This document shows positions 33,476 through 42,800 of a stretch of DNA of 64,000 bases, piece by piece. The notes under the pieces were generated by a model, which ran no database searches, had not been told where the DNA came from, and saw only the letters and a program-made list of their open reading frames with translations. Location of the stretch: assembly GCA_020723325.1 (NCBI GenBank), contig DYJD01000022.1:62001-126000 (forward strand). The letters are read 5' to 3'. This DNA is from Desulfosudis oleivorans (GTDB taxonomy: Bacteria > Desulfobacterota > Desulfobacteria > Desulfobacterales > SURF-7). Numbering within the stretch: position 1 is the stretch's first letter; every line of letters begins with the position of its first letter. The translations under genes and the position numbers were made by a program.

Positions 33476-34412
33476 TCAGGCGGATGACTGGAAAAAGGGA
33501 TATTTCCAAGCCGTTGGTGAATTCAAGACCTCGGCAACCATGATGAGGCCTTTTGTGCATTCCTATGCTTGGATGGCCCGCAATCGCAATCTGGTGGGGC
33601 TCGGCATCTGCGTGGCGCTTTTTTTGCTGGGCTTTATGCTGCAAGGGAATATGGGCGTATATTTCAATCTTTCGGGTCTGGTCATCGTCATCGGCGGTAC
33701 GGCCGGCGCAACCCTGGTCAGTTACCGGCTGGAGCGGATCAGCATTGTGATCAAAGTGCTGCTGGGTTCCTATCTCCAACCGGTGAAGCAGGTTAATGAA
33801 ATTGTTGAAATCCTGGTGGATCTTTCTGTGAAATGCAGACTGAAAGGACTCCTGGCGCTGGAAGAGGATGAAGAGGAGACCGCTATTCTATTCCTGCGCA
33901 GGGCCTTGGGTTTTTTGGTGGACGGATATCCCTTGCATCAGATCCGGGATCTTTTACACACGGAAATGGTTTATTTCCGCATGCGGCGTGAAAAGAGCGA
34001 ACGCTTGCTGCTCACCATGGCGGAGATTTCTCCGTCTTTCGGCTTGGTGGGGAGCGTGGTGGGGATGATCGCCATGCTGGCCGGGGTGGGGGATACGGAC
34101 ATTGTTTTGGCTACAGTCCCCATTGCCCTGACTTCAACAATCTATGGGATCGTCTTTGCCAATTTCTTTTTTTTGCCCTTTGCCGTCAATATTCGTGAAA
34201 GGACCGAACAGGAACTGCTGTTGCAGAAGGTCATCACCGATGGCGTCCTGGCCATCGGCAGCGAACAACACCCAAGGATCTTGGAAATGAAGTTAAAATC
34301 TTTTCTGACACCTTCTGAAAGACACGGCAAGCTTGTGTCCCTGGAACGGATTCGGGAAAAATTCCGCATTCAGCCGGAACCAGGTATCAAAGATCCGGTA
34401 ATAAGGGATTGA
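33456..34412 (+). CDS. MotA/TolQ/ExbB-type stator protein
   Basis: 318 residues from the ATG at 33456, which has GGCGGAGG five bases upstream. Four membrane segments are visible: LVGLGICVALFLLGFML, LSGLVIVIGGTAGATLVSY, SFGLVGSVVGMIAMLAGV, and TSTIYGIVFANFFFLPF. The cytoplasmic loop carries charged residues (LLHTEMVYFRMRREKSER). The last two segments match the MotA_ExbB domain (VPIALTSTIYGIVFANFFFL). With the MotB-like partner it would form an ion-driven motor for the flagellum; the ion cannot be told. Confidence 0.8.
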   Translation: MSLEENNQADDWKKGYFQAVGEFKTSATMMRPFVHSYAWMARNRNLVGLGICVALFLLGFMLQGNMGVYFNLSGLVIVIGGTAGATLVSYRLERISIVIKVLLGSYLQPVKQVNEIVEILVDLSVKCRLKGLLALEEDEEETAILFLRRALGFLVDGYPLHQIRDLLHTEMVYFRMRREKSERLLLTMAEISPSFGLVGSVVGMIAMLAGVGDTDIVLATVPIALTSTIYGIVFANFFFLPFAVNIRERTEQELLLQKVITDGVLAIGSEQHPRILEMKLKSFLTPSERHGKLVSLERIREKFRIQPEPGIKDPVIRD

Positions 34413-34455
34413 AAATATAAGGAATAGCCATTCCCGTTGCATTTAACCAACTGAT

Positions 34456-34492
34456 CCTTGATTCATAATTCCCAATTCGTAATTTATAATTG
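34456..34492 (-). repeat. 37-bp AT-rich repeat arm (solo)
   Basis: Same family as the arms at 24092 and 27112, in the inverse orientation. It lies five bases before the stop codon of the CoA-transferase remnant. Confidence 0.8.
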
Positions 34493-34497
34493 CCTTT

Positions 34498-34671
34498 TTA
34501 TCCCATGGCCCCGGAATCCAGGATCGCCTTGATTTCATCGTTCTTTTTGCCAAGTACTTCACGTAAAAGCCATTCATTGTGCTGCCCATGTTCAGGGGCC
34601 GGACCCCGGACCATGATTTCACTGTTTTGGGCTTTAGTGGGCGGCCCATCCGGAGGATAGATGAAAAATAA
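34498..34671 (-). pseudogene. remnant of a family III (CaiB/BaiF) CoA-transferase, C terminus only
   Basis: A minus-strand frame of 57 codons reads YPPDGPPTKAQNSEIM, then GPAPEHGQHNEWLLREVLG and NDEIKAILDSGAMG before a TAA. That is the usual C-terminal end of CaiB/BaiF CoA-transferases (ExGQHxxxxLxxxLG..xxEI..L...G). There is an in-frame stop 58 codons upstream and AT-rich sequence beyond, so about 85% of the gene is missing. No intact relative occurs in the window. It is flanked by a 37-bp repeat arm, suggesting loss by repeat-associated rearrangement. Confidence 0.7.
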
Positions 34672-34776
34672 TTAAATGTCAATTTAAAAAAAAATTAAAT
34701 TTTTATTTATAATGAAATTCAACACAAAAACGATTCTTTTTATTTTTTTATTCCAAATCTCCGCCAAAGATGTTGC

Positions 34777-34805
34777 TTGACAATGGCAGCGCAATTGTGT
34801 AAACA
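34777..34805 (+). promoter_or_regulatory. possible sigma-70 promoter of the VWA lipoprotein gene
   Basis: TTGACA, 17 bases, TAAACA. The -35 box is perfect; the -10 matches only three positions of TATAAT. It lies 120 bp upstream of the start, in the AT-rich 513-bp gap 34413-34926. That gap also holds a repeat arm and the CoA-transferase remnant, and nothing else is seen in it. Confidence 0.35.
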
Positions 34806-34926
34806 TAGTTCACGGGCGAAAATCATGATTTTTGATAAGGACTCAAGCCCGAAAAAGATTCAGAAGTAACATAGATTCACAGGCATTTTCGATCATGTTA
34901 CACCGCAATCGCTAAGGAGAAAAGGA

Positions 34927-36711
34927 ATGATTTTAACAGATCGCCAAAAACGAACAAAAGCCCATATTCCGGCATTCATGATTACCGCCGGTTTGATATT
35001 CTGTTTGCTGGTGCAACTCACCGGTTGCAGCAGCGACAGCAGTCCCCCTCCCCCCGCTCAAAAGCACGAAAAGGTTTTTGATCTGGAGGCCACCAAAGTC
35101 GCGAATAAAGCGCCTATGTTGAATCCGGTATCGGATCAGATCGCTTATGTGGGAGTTCCAATATCCATTACATTGAGTGCATTGGATTCCATGGGCGATA
35201 TTCTCTTGTACGACATATCAGAGGTAAATCTGCCGGACGAGGACAAGAAGCCCGGTGAGCTGCCCAATGTAACCAAAACAGATAATCCCTCCACCAGAAC
35301 ATTCATCTGGGCTTGGACTCCTTCCCAAGCCGGCGATTATTATTTTAAAGCCTCGGTCGCTGATGACGGCAACCCGATCATGCGGGATTCGGAAATATTC
35401 CGAATTCGGGTATGCGAGCTTGCTGTTGCCAATGAACCGCTTGATTTGAAGTTTTATTTTGACGACCAAGACCCCAACAAACCGGCAAATTTTTCTCCCA
35501 CTGTGATCGCCGCTACCAAATCGTCCAAGGTCCCGGTAACCGGTTTGGGAAACAGCAATTTTGAGTTTATAGACAACGGTTATTTAATGACCGAGGGGGA
35601 AAAGGATGAAACCAAGTTGTGGATGTTTCCGGCAACCACCGATGTTCTGCTGTTGCTGGATTTATCCGGCAGTACAAATAGCGTATATACGGAAATGAAG
35701 GCCGGTGCTAAGAAATTTGTGGATTATGTACTAACCACCAGGCAGAATATCGCCGTTTATTGTTATGCCGGCAGGGACAATGAAGAAGATCTTATTAAGA
35801 AAATGAGTGGTTTTATAGGCGCCCAGCAGAACAAACGCAACATTCAAGCAATTCGGAACCAGTTGTACGGCGCAATCAATGCTCTGGATAATGAAATTCA
35901 GACAGGCGATTCTTCAGATTTATACGGCGCCGTCATCAAAGGGATTGAAGCGCTCGATAAGCAATCTAAAAATTCATCCACCAAAATCGGTACATTAGTT
36001 GTCTTTTCCGACGGCAGGGACAGCGCGGAACGATACACATTTGAAAAAGCAATGGAACATGTAAATGCAAGACCGCAGAAAATGTATCACAATGTCATTA
36101 CCATCGGCGTCAATATTTCCGCCACGGATACAAACCGAAAGGGAAGGTTGCTTGTGGATGAGCAGAGCGCCATTGGCAAGGACGGATTCTTTAGGGCGGA
36201 AACAAAGGTAGACCTCATAAAAAGATTTACCGAGGCAGCTTTTGCCGTCCGCTCCGCAACTCTGAGATCCTATGTACTGGCTTTTTGTCTGCCTTACCGG
36301 GCCGACAATAGAACACTAGCGGCCACTGTGACAGATAATGTCGGTAATATCACGCGATCTTCAGAGAAAGTTACTGTCACATATTCCGCCGATGAATTTG
36401 AAGATGGGTGTGATGATAAGGTGGATGAAGAAAAAGTTAAATATTATGATTTTGACGGTGACGGCCATTATTCTGTTGCTGGAAATGTAAAACTACATGA
36501 TTGCAATGATTTTGATCCATATAACTGGACCCAATGTAATATTACCGACAAGGATAACGATGGGTTTTGCGGCTCCGGCTGCGACATCAATCCTGACTGC
36601 CAGGATGATCCGGATAAGGAACCCAATGCCGATCTCATCAATCCGGATATGACGGACACTACAATCGATGAGTTTGATCAAAACTGCGACGGCTATGACG
36701 GCAAACGGTGA
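34927..36711 (+). CDS. lipoprotein with von Willebrand A domain and MopE-like metal-binding C terminus
   Basis: The N terminus carries a long basic segment, a membrane helix and a lipobox VQLTGC (Cys34), with Ser at +2, so it should go to the outer membrane. Residues about 60-160 look like a cadherin/Ig-like domain (APMLNPVSDQIAYVG). Residues about 238-440 are a VWA domain with the MIDAS motif LLLDLSGSTNS and later VVFSDGRDSAER. The last ~100 residues have repeated Asp-rich motifs (DFDGDGHYSVAGN, CNDFDPYNWTQC, DKDNDGFCGSGCD, DEFDQNCDGYDG), as in the MopE-like putative metal-binding repeat. AGGAG-like bases precede the ATG. Likely a surface adhesion or calcium-binding protein. Confidence 0.8.
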   Translation: MILTDRQKRTKAHIPAFMITAGLIFCLLVQLTGCSSDSSPPPPAQKHEKVFDLEATKVANKAPMLNPVSDQIAYVGVPISITLSALDSMGDILLYDISEVNLPDEDKKPGELPNVTKTDNPSTRTFIWAWTPSQAGDYYFKASVADDGNPIMRDSEIFRIRVCELAVANEPLDLKFYFDDQDPNKPANFSPTVIAATKSSKVPVTGLGNSNFEFIDNGYLMTEGEKDETKLWMFPATTDVLLLLDLSGSTNSVYTEMKAGAKKFVDYVLTTRQNIAVYCYAGRDNEEDLIKKMSGFIGAQQNKRNIQAIRNQLYGAINALDNEIQTGDSSDLYGAVIKGIEALDKQSKNSSTKIGTLVVFSDGRDSAERYTFEKAMEHVNARPQKMYHNVITIGVNISATDTNRKGRLLVDEQSAIGKDGFFRAETKVDLIKRFTEAAFAVRSATLRSYVLAFCLPYRADNRTLAATVTDNVGNITRSSEKVTVTYSADEFEDGCDDKVDEEKVKYYDFDGDGHYSVAGNVKLHDCNDFDPYNWTQCNITDKDNDGFCGSGCDINPDCQDDPDKEPNADLINPDMTDTTIDEFDQNCDGYDGKR

Positions 36712-36756
36712 CAGACAGCAGAACTTTTTAAATTAATCAAATAGAAATAAACGGCT

Positions 36757-36792
36757 AAAACGCCATCCGAAATCATCGGATGGCGTTTTTTT
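36757..36792 (+). terminator. rho-independent terminator after the VWA lipoprotein
   Basis: Perfect 10-bp stem CGCCATCCGA / TCGGATGGCG with a five-base loop and a run of seven T, 46 bp after the stop codon. Confidence 0.9.
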
Positions 36793-37123
36793 GTGATCTT
36801 TTTCACCATGAACCTGTTGCAGACCTCATTGGCAAGCCTGTGCAAATTGAATAATGTCTTTGCAGATGAAATCGGAAGCTGTCGACTGAAAAAAGCCTTG
36901 AAAATAAGATTTAAATGGATAATATGTGGGTATCTGATGAGTTCAGCCGGATGGTCTGTACCAGTATGGATTGTAAATGGTGCGTGAATACAGTCGGTCT
37001 GATCGCAGGAAAAAGCACATTTCGCACCCAGCCTCCGCAAAAGCTCAATAATCAGTCAGCATCAATCGGATTGAGAGTACAGACCATTACCATCTATCGA
37101 TATTATCGTAAGGAGACAAGGAA
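36793..37123. other. 331-bp non-coding leader before the repeat protein gene
   Basis: No convincing gene. Short open frames here lack ribosome sites. It contains AAGGAG just before the ATG at 37124 and a small palindrome TATCGATA near 37096. No clear sigma-54, sigma-28 or sigma-70 site was found. Confidence 0.5.
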
Positions 37124-39832
37124 ATGAAAACAAAAATTATATCAATCGGTTCTATAGTGCTGATGCTTTTTTCATTGTCTTCATCAGCCTGGGCCGGCTC
37201 TGATGTGAAAGATGCGGTCATCAATATTCCAGGCCCCACAAGCAAAGCCGCTAACATATCCGTGGGCAACGAGAACAAGGCGGATATGAGCTCCATCAAG
37301 CTCAAGAATGCCAAAACCCGCGGTGCCATAATCAATGCCGATCAAGGCAAGCAGAAAGTCAATGTGGCCGTGGGTAAGCAAAATGAGGCCAACCAGGGCA
37401 GCGTGCAGGTGGGTGGTTCGGTTCAAGGCGCGGTCATCAATACCAATCTCAGCAAAAATAATGTCAATGTGGCGGTGGGCAACCGCAACCAGGCCAATTT
37501 AGCCTCGGTCAAGACTGAGGGTGGTGACGTTAAAGGCGTGATCGCCAATACCACGTCGGCCAAGACCGCCACCAACGTGGCGGTGGGAAGCGGGAACAAG
37601 GCGGATCTGGGTGCCGTCAATCTCCAGGGCAGCGAATTGACCGGCGCCGCGTTGAATACCACCGTGGGGCAGACGGTTACCAATGTGGCGGCCGGCAAGG
37701 ACAACACAGCCAATTTAAGTTCAGTGGAAATGTCCGGCAGCCAGGTAAAAGGGGCCACGGTGAATACCGTGGTGGGCCAGACGGTCACCAATGTGGCCGC
37801 CGGGAACGCCAATAAGGCCGATCTTGGAACCACCAATCTGAAAGATAGCAGTGTGAAGGGCGCCACCGTGAATACCGTGGTGGGCCAGACCGTCACCAAT
37901 GCTGCCGTGGGCAATCAGACCAAGGCTGAGCTTGGTTCTACCTATATGGAAAAAAGCGAGCTGAAAGGGGCCGCGGTCAATACGGTGGTCGGACAGACGG
38001 TTACCAATGCGGCTATCGGTAATAAAGCCAAGGCCGATATGGGTACAACGGATATGAAGAACAGCTCGGTGGAAGGTGCCCTGGTGAATTCAGGGGGCGG
38101 CATGGTGGTCACCAATGCGGCCATTGGCAATAAAACCGAAGCCAACATGGCCACTGTAAGCATGGAGAACAGCACCGCCAAAGGGGTGATGGTGAACACC
38201 GCCGGCGGAGCCGTGGTGACCAATGCGGCCATCGGCAATAAAACCGAAGCCAACATGGCTACAGTAAAAATGGAGAACAGCACGGCCAAAGGAGTAACGG
38301 TGAACACCACCGGTGGGGCCATTGTAACCAATGCGGCCATCGGCAGCGAGGCCAAGGCCAACATGGGCGCAATGAGCATGAAGAACAGTACCCGTGAGGG
38401 AGTGACGGTGAACACGGCCGGCGGAGCAGTTGTCACCAACGCCGCCATCGGCAACAAAACCGAGGCCAACATGGCCTCTGTGAACATGGAGAACAGCACG
38501 GCCAAGGGGACGATTGTAAACACCACCGGCGGGGCCATTGTGACCAATGCGGCCATCGGCAGCGAAGCCAAGGCCAACATGGGCGCGGTGAGCATGAAGA
38601 ACAGCACCAGTGAGGGCACCACGGTGAATACGGCCCTGGGTGGCGTGGTGACCAATGCGGCCATCGGCAAAAAGACCGAGGCCAACATGGCCTCCGTGAA
38701 CATGGAAAACAGCACGGCCAAAGGGGTCACGGTGAATACCACCGGCGGGGCTATTGTGACCAATGCGGCCATCGGCAGCGAAGCCAAGGCCAACATGGGC
38801 GCGGTGAGTATGAAGAACAGCAGCCGGGAAGGAACCACGGTGAATACGGCCGTTGGTGGTGTAGTAACCAATGCGGCCATCGGCAGCAAGACCGAAGCCA
38901 ACATGGCCTCCGTGAACATGGAAAACAGCACGGCCAAAGGGACCATTGTGAACACCACCGGCGGTGGGATAGTGACCAACGCCGCCATCGGCAGCGAAGC
39001 CAAAGCCAACATGGGATCAGTGAGCATGAAGAACAGCAGCCGTGAAGGGACCACGGTGAATACCACTGCCGGCGGTGTGGTGACCAATGCGGCCATCGGC
39101 AAAAAGGCCAAGGCCAACATGGGGTCGGTGAACATGGAGAACAGCACGGCCAAAGGGACCATGGTGAATACCGCCGCCGGCGGCATCATGACCAATGCGG
39201 CCATCGGCAGCGAGGCCAAGGCCAATATGGCGGCGGTGAACATGGAAAACAGCAACCTCCAAGGCAATGTGACGAATACAGTGGCAGGTGGCGTGGTGAC
39301 CAACGCGGCCATCGGCAGCAAGTCCAAAGCCAACACCGGCGCGATCAACATGGAAAACAGCAATATGAAAGGCAACGTCACCAACACGGTGGCGGGTGGC
39401 GTGGTGACCAATGTGGCCCTGGGTAGCAAGTCCAAAGCCAATACCGGTTCAGTGAATATGGAAAACAGCAACATGAAAGGCAATATCACCAACACGGTGG
39501 CAGGGGGCGTGGTGACCAATGTGGCCTTGGGCAGCAGATCAAAGGCCAACCTCGGCTCGGTTAATCTGGAAAATGCCGATGTGCAGGGTAATATTGTCAA
39601 TAAAGCCGGCGGCGGGCTGGTGACCAATGTGGCCATCGGTTCGGGCAGTGAAGCCAACTCCGGTGCGGTGGTTGTGAAGAATCGCAGCGTGAAGGGCAAT
39701 ATCACCAATATATCCGGTTCCGGCCTGGTGGTGAATGATACGGATTTGTCCATTTTGAGCGGCGGTCAGAATACCAATATCGCCGTCGGCAGCGGGAAGG
39801 AATCACATAAAAATTCGGTTGTATTTAAATAA
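37124..39832 (+). CDS. secreted protein of 24 tandem 36-residue repeats
   Basis: 902 residues, family not recognised. A signal peptide (IISIGSIVLMLFSLSSSAWA, cleavage after Ala24) is followed by 24 copies of a 36-residue unit and a short tail. Each copy contains a T/VNxAxG(N/S)xxxAN core, an acidic or lysine pair, and a segment like VNTTGGAIV. Units 10-19 alternate between two sub-types, giving a 72-residue (216-bp) higher-order repeat, and are nearly identical in DNA. The sequence is poor in Cys and aromatic residues and rich in Asn, Ala, Val, Gly and Thr, which suggests a beta-solenoid or curli-like amyloid fibre. This is an inference. AAGGAG precedes the ATG. The VWA lipoprotein gene is upstream. 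Confidence 0.8.
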   Translation: MKTKIISIGSIVLMLFSLSSSAWAGSDVKDAVINIPGPTSKAANISVGNENKADMSSIKLKNAKTRGAIINADQGKQKVNVAVGKQNEANQGSVQVGGSVQGAVINTNLSKNNVNVAVGNRNQANLASVKTEGGDVKGVIANTTSAKTATNVAVGSGNKADLGAVNLQGSELTGAALNTTVGQTVTNVAAGKDNTANLSSVEMSGSQVKGATVNTVVGQTVTNVAAGNANKADLGTTNLKDSSVKGATVNTVVGQTVTNAAVGNQTKAELGSTYMEKSELKGAAVNTVVGQTVTNAAIGNKAKADMGTTDMKNSSVEGALVNSGGGMVVTNAAIGNKTEANMATVSMENSTAKGVMVNTAGGAVVTNAAIGNKTEANMATVKMENSTAKGVTVNTTGGAIVTNAAIGSEAKANMGAMSMKNSTREGVTVNTAGGAVVTNAAIGNKTEANMASVNMENSTAKGTIVNTTGGAIVTNAAIGSEAKANMGAVSMKNSTSEGTTVNTALGGVVTNAAIGKKTEANMASVNMENSTAKGVTVNTTGGAIVTNAAIGSEAKANMGAVSMKNSSREGTTVNTAVGGVVTNAAIGSKTEANMASVNMENSTAKGTIVNTTGGGIVTNAAIGSEAKANMGSVSMKNSSREGTTVNTTAGGVVTNAAIGKKAKANMGSVNMENSTAKGTMVNTAAGGIMTNAAIGSEAKANMAAVNMENSNLQGNVTNTVAGGVVTNAAIGSKSKANTGAINMENSNMKGNVTNTVAGGVVTNVALGSKSKANTGSVNMENSNMKGNITNTVAGGVVTNVALGSRSKANLGSVNLENADVQGNIVNKAGGGLVTNVAIGSGSEANSGAVVVKNRSVKGNITNISGSGLVVNDTDLSILSGGQNTNIAVGSGKESHKNSVVFK
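37196..39830 (+). repeat. 108-bp tandem repeat array with 216-bp higher-order period
   Basis: Twenty-four coding units, 108 bp in regular ones (for example ATG GAG AAC at 38162 and at 38270). Central copies are most alike, edge copies more diverged, as expected of expansion by unequal exchange. Confidence 0.85.
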
Positions 39833-39854
39833 TTATCGAAAGGGCGGTTCGCCT

Positions 39855-39899
39855 GTAGGGGCGGTTCGCGAACCGCCCGTACACACGAACCGCCCCTAC
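39855..39899. repeat. REP-like inverted repeat between convergent genes
   Basis: Arms GTAGGGGCGGTTCG (39855-39868) and CGAACCGCCCCTAC (39886-39899), with a further 18-bp palindrome around GGCGGTTCGCGAACCGCC inside. It supplies the TAG stop of the minus-strand cyclase gene (39896-39898) and may act as a terminator for both genes. Confidence 0.8.
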
Positions 39900-42800
39900 C
39901 ATCCGTTTCCAATCTGATCCAAATCCCATTGCAGGTCCATTTCCCGGAACATTTCCCGGGCCATTTCCATATAATTCATACTGCTCAACCCATCCAGGGT
40001 TTCAGAGCGATTTTCCATTCTGGATAGATATTCGCCCACCACAAGATAAGTCCTGGATAATTCAATCCGGGCGTTCAGCCGTTTCCCTTCCGCAATACTT
40101 TTTAGTAACCACTTTTTGGCTTTGTGGTATTGACGGGTGAGGTAGAAAAGGGAGCCTATCAAGCGGAAGGTTTCGGTGCGTTCATAAGCAAGTCTGGCGG
40201 CCATGGTCGTTATTTGCTTGCTCATTCGGATTGTCTGTCTGGTAAAGGTGTTGATCGTGTTGGAATCGCCTTTTTGAAGGACTTGGCGGAGCTGGGCAAG
40301 ATCAGCCAGGAAACAGGTGGTCAGATAATTGCTTAAATATGGTGGAGACACGTGTTGGAGTTCAGACTTGAATTGTTCGGTCTGTTCCATGGCCGACCCG
40401 GCGTCCTTGAGGTTGTTCATCAGGATCAGAATGCGGGTTCGAAAGGCGGACAACACCATACGGATCTGCTTGAAGTCGGTTGCGGAGGTGAAAGCAAGCC
40501 CCTCGTCCGCTTCCAGCAGGGCTGCGGAAAGTTTGCGATACTTGAGCAGGAGTTTGACATTTAAATAATATTTCAAAGCCCGGACAAAGGCATGGTTGAA
40601 GAGTTGATGGATTTCCGAAAGTTTGCCCACCAATTGCCGGGCTCCGGCATAATCCCCTTGTTCCAGGCGGATACGGCCGTGAAAAACGATATAGGGGGCA
40701 ACCAGCATGATTTCACCCATTTTCAGTCCGCTTTCAACAAGCTGATGATCATAGGTTTTATTCCATTTGCCGTCATAGTAGTCTGGAAAAAGCACGGCCA
40801 ATTCATAGGTCAGTCTATCTTTTTCGTCCAAGGGATCGAGTTTGTTTTGCACAAACGCTAGGATTTTACGACTGAGCCTGAAGGATGTGGCCGGCCAGGA
40901 AAAGACAATGCTGAAACCCATGAGCATGCCCACACCGCCGGGTATTTGGGTCAAATCAAAGCGGGCCAGCAATTTTGAAAATGCAAGGGATTCCTCAAAA
41001 AAGCCGCGGGGATCAAGGTTGGAAAGGGCCGCGGCTTTATAATAATACAGATTGATGATTTCAGTGTCTTTACCCGAGGGGCTTTTGCGCCAAAAAAACC
41101 AGGGGCAATAAATGCTTAAAATGAGCCGGCATAAGCAGTTGAAAAGCCGATAGGCACGGGCCGGTGCAGCCGATGACCGCCTATGCCCATGGCGCGACAG
41201 GGCCTTTTGAAAATATTCATAGGCCTCGGCATGGCGGCCTTTGTTGTAGAAACTGAAGGCAATGTTTTTTTCAAGTGCGGCCACGGCCAGGGGGTCGGCC
41301 ACGGCACCCTGCTTGGCCAGGTAGCGCTTCAGGCTTTCGCGGTAATAATGCAGGGCTTCATTGGAAGCCGCGGCTTTCATGGCTTCTTCACCGGCTTTGA
41401 TCATGAATTTTTCAGCCTTTTCCGGGTCATCGCCACAACTGTAGTGATAGGACAACATGCCGTAGAATTCGTTCAGCCGTTCCGGAAACAACATTTCGAT
41501 GGCCTGGGCGATTCGGCGGTGCAGCTCTTTCTTGGTGCTCATTAAAATGGAGTCATAGGCGGTTTCCTGGGCCAGGGCGTGCCTGAAAAAATATTCGGTC
41601 TCCTTCATGCGCTCACGTTCTTTGATGAATTCGGTTTGCAGCAGTTTTTGGAGACTCTGGTCCATGCCGGATGTATCTTCAGCCACTATTTCCAGAATGC
41701 GGTAGAAAAAGCTTTTGCCGATCACCGAAGCAGTACGGAGCAACCGGCGTGTATGTTCATCCAGATGATCGATTCTGGCCATGATGACATCATGGATGGT
41801 TTGGGGGATGGCAATATCCTCCCAAGCCTGGGACGAAGCCCGGTAAGCATTTTGCAAGGAGACCTCGCCCGTATCCTGAAAGGAGCGCAGCACTTCTTCG
41901 ATAAAATAGGGATTGCCGCCGGCGCGGGTGAGAATCCGGCGGCAGAGGTCGGGAGGGAGTTCTGCCTGGGGCATCAGGTTTTTGATCAACAAGCTACCGC
42001 CATGCTGGGAAAGGGGCTGGAGGTTGATTTCGGAATAATGGGAATTGAATCGCTCCCGCAGAAGCCCGGCAATACGCTCACCGGTTTCCGTATGGCGTGG
42101 ACGGAGCAGATTCAAGAAGATCACCGGCAAGGTTTGGGCAATGGGGAACAGGGAGATGAGCAGGTCGACGCTGGTGCCGTCGGCCCAGTGAAAATCTTCC
42201 ATGATAATCAAAAGGGGGTTTTGGCCGCAGAGGCGGCAAAATAACTGGCGAACGCTTTTAAAGATAAGGGTTTCAAGGGCCGCACCCTTTATCCCTTTCA
42301 AACGGCCGCAAAAGGGGGCCGGCAGTTTCAGGCCCATTAAAGTGGCGATAAAGGGGATGGCGTCGTCGGCCTCGCCGGCCATGGCTGTGCGGATGGCGTA
42401 TACCAAACGCTGGAAGGCCTCCGGCTCCGTCTCTTCTTCAGAAATAGCGGCCCACTGCCTGAATAGGTCGATAAAAGGGTGATAACTCAAATTTTTACCC
42501 ATGGACAGGGCCCGGCCTTCCAATATATTGAAGCTGTTCAGCACAGGATTGGTTTTACACTCGGCGATCAAGCGGGTTTTGCCGATGCCCGCTTCCCCGA
42601 AAAGGCAGATGATTTGTCCCTTGCCATCTGTGGCATTTGAAAAAATGCCGTGCAGCAACTTGATTTCGCCCTCCCGGCCTACCAAGAGGGAGACAACAGC
42701 CCGGCTTATCGGGGGAAGCGCGCGATACAATGTGATTTTTTCAGAAAGCAGTTCGTAAATGGGCTGGGGCTCTGATTTTCCCTTTAGCATTACCGGCGGC

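Noticed and set aside
34443-34682. 79-codon minus-strand frame over the CoA-transferase remnant
   Set aside because: It is a shifted frame; the neighbouring frame gives the family III CoA-transferase C terminus, which is the real remnant.
36793-36987. 64-codon frame after the VWA terminator
   Set aside because: No ribosome site and no recognisable sequence; it begins just past a terminator and is likely chance.
37942-39753. 603-codon open frame on the minus strand opposite the repeat protein
   Set aside because: It is antisense to regular 108-bp units, so open length is forced by repetition. No ribosome site or known domain; the + strand product has a signal peptide and clear repeats.
37196-39830. 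CRISPR array
   Set aside because: Units are contiguous, coding, 108 bp long and without unique spacers.
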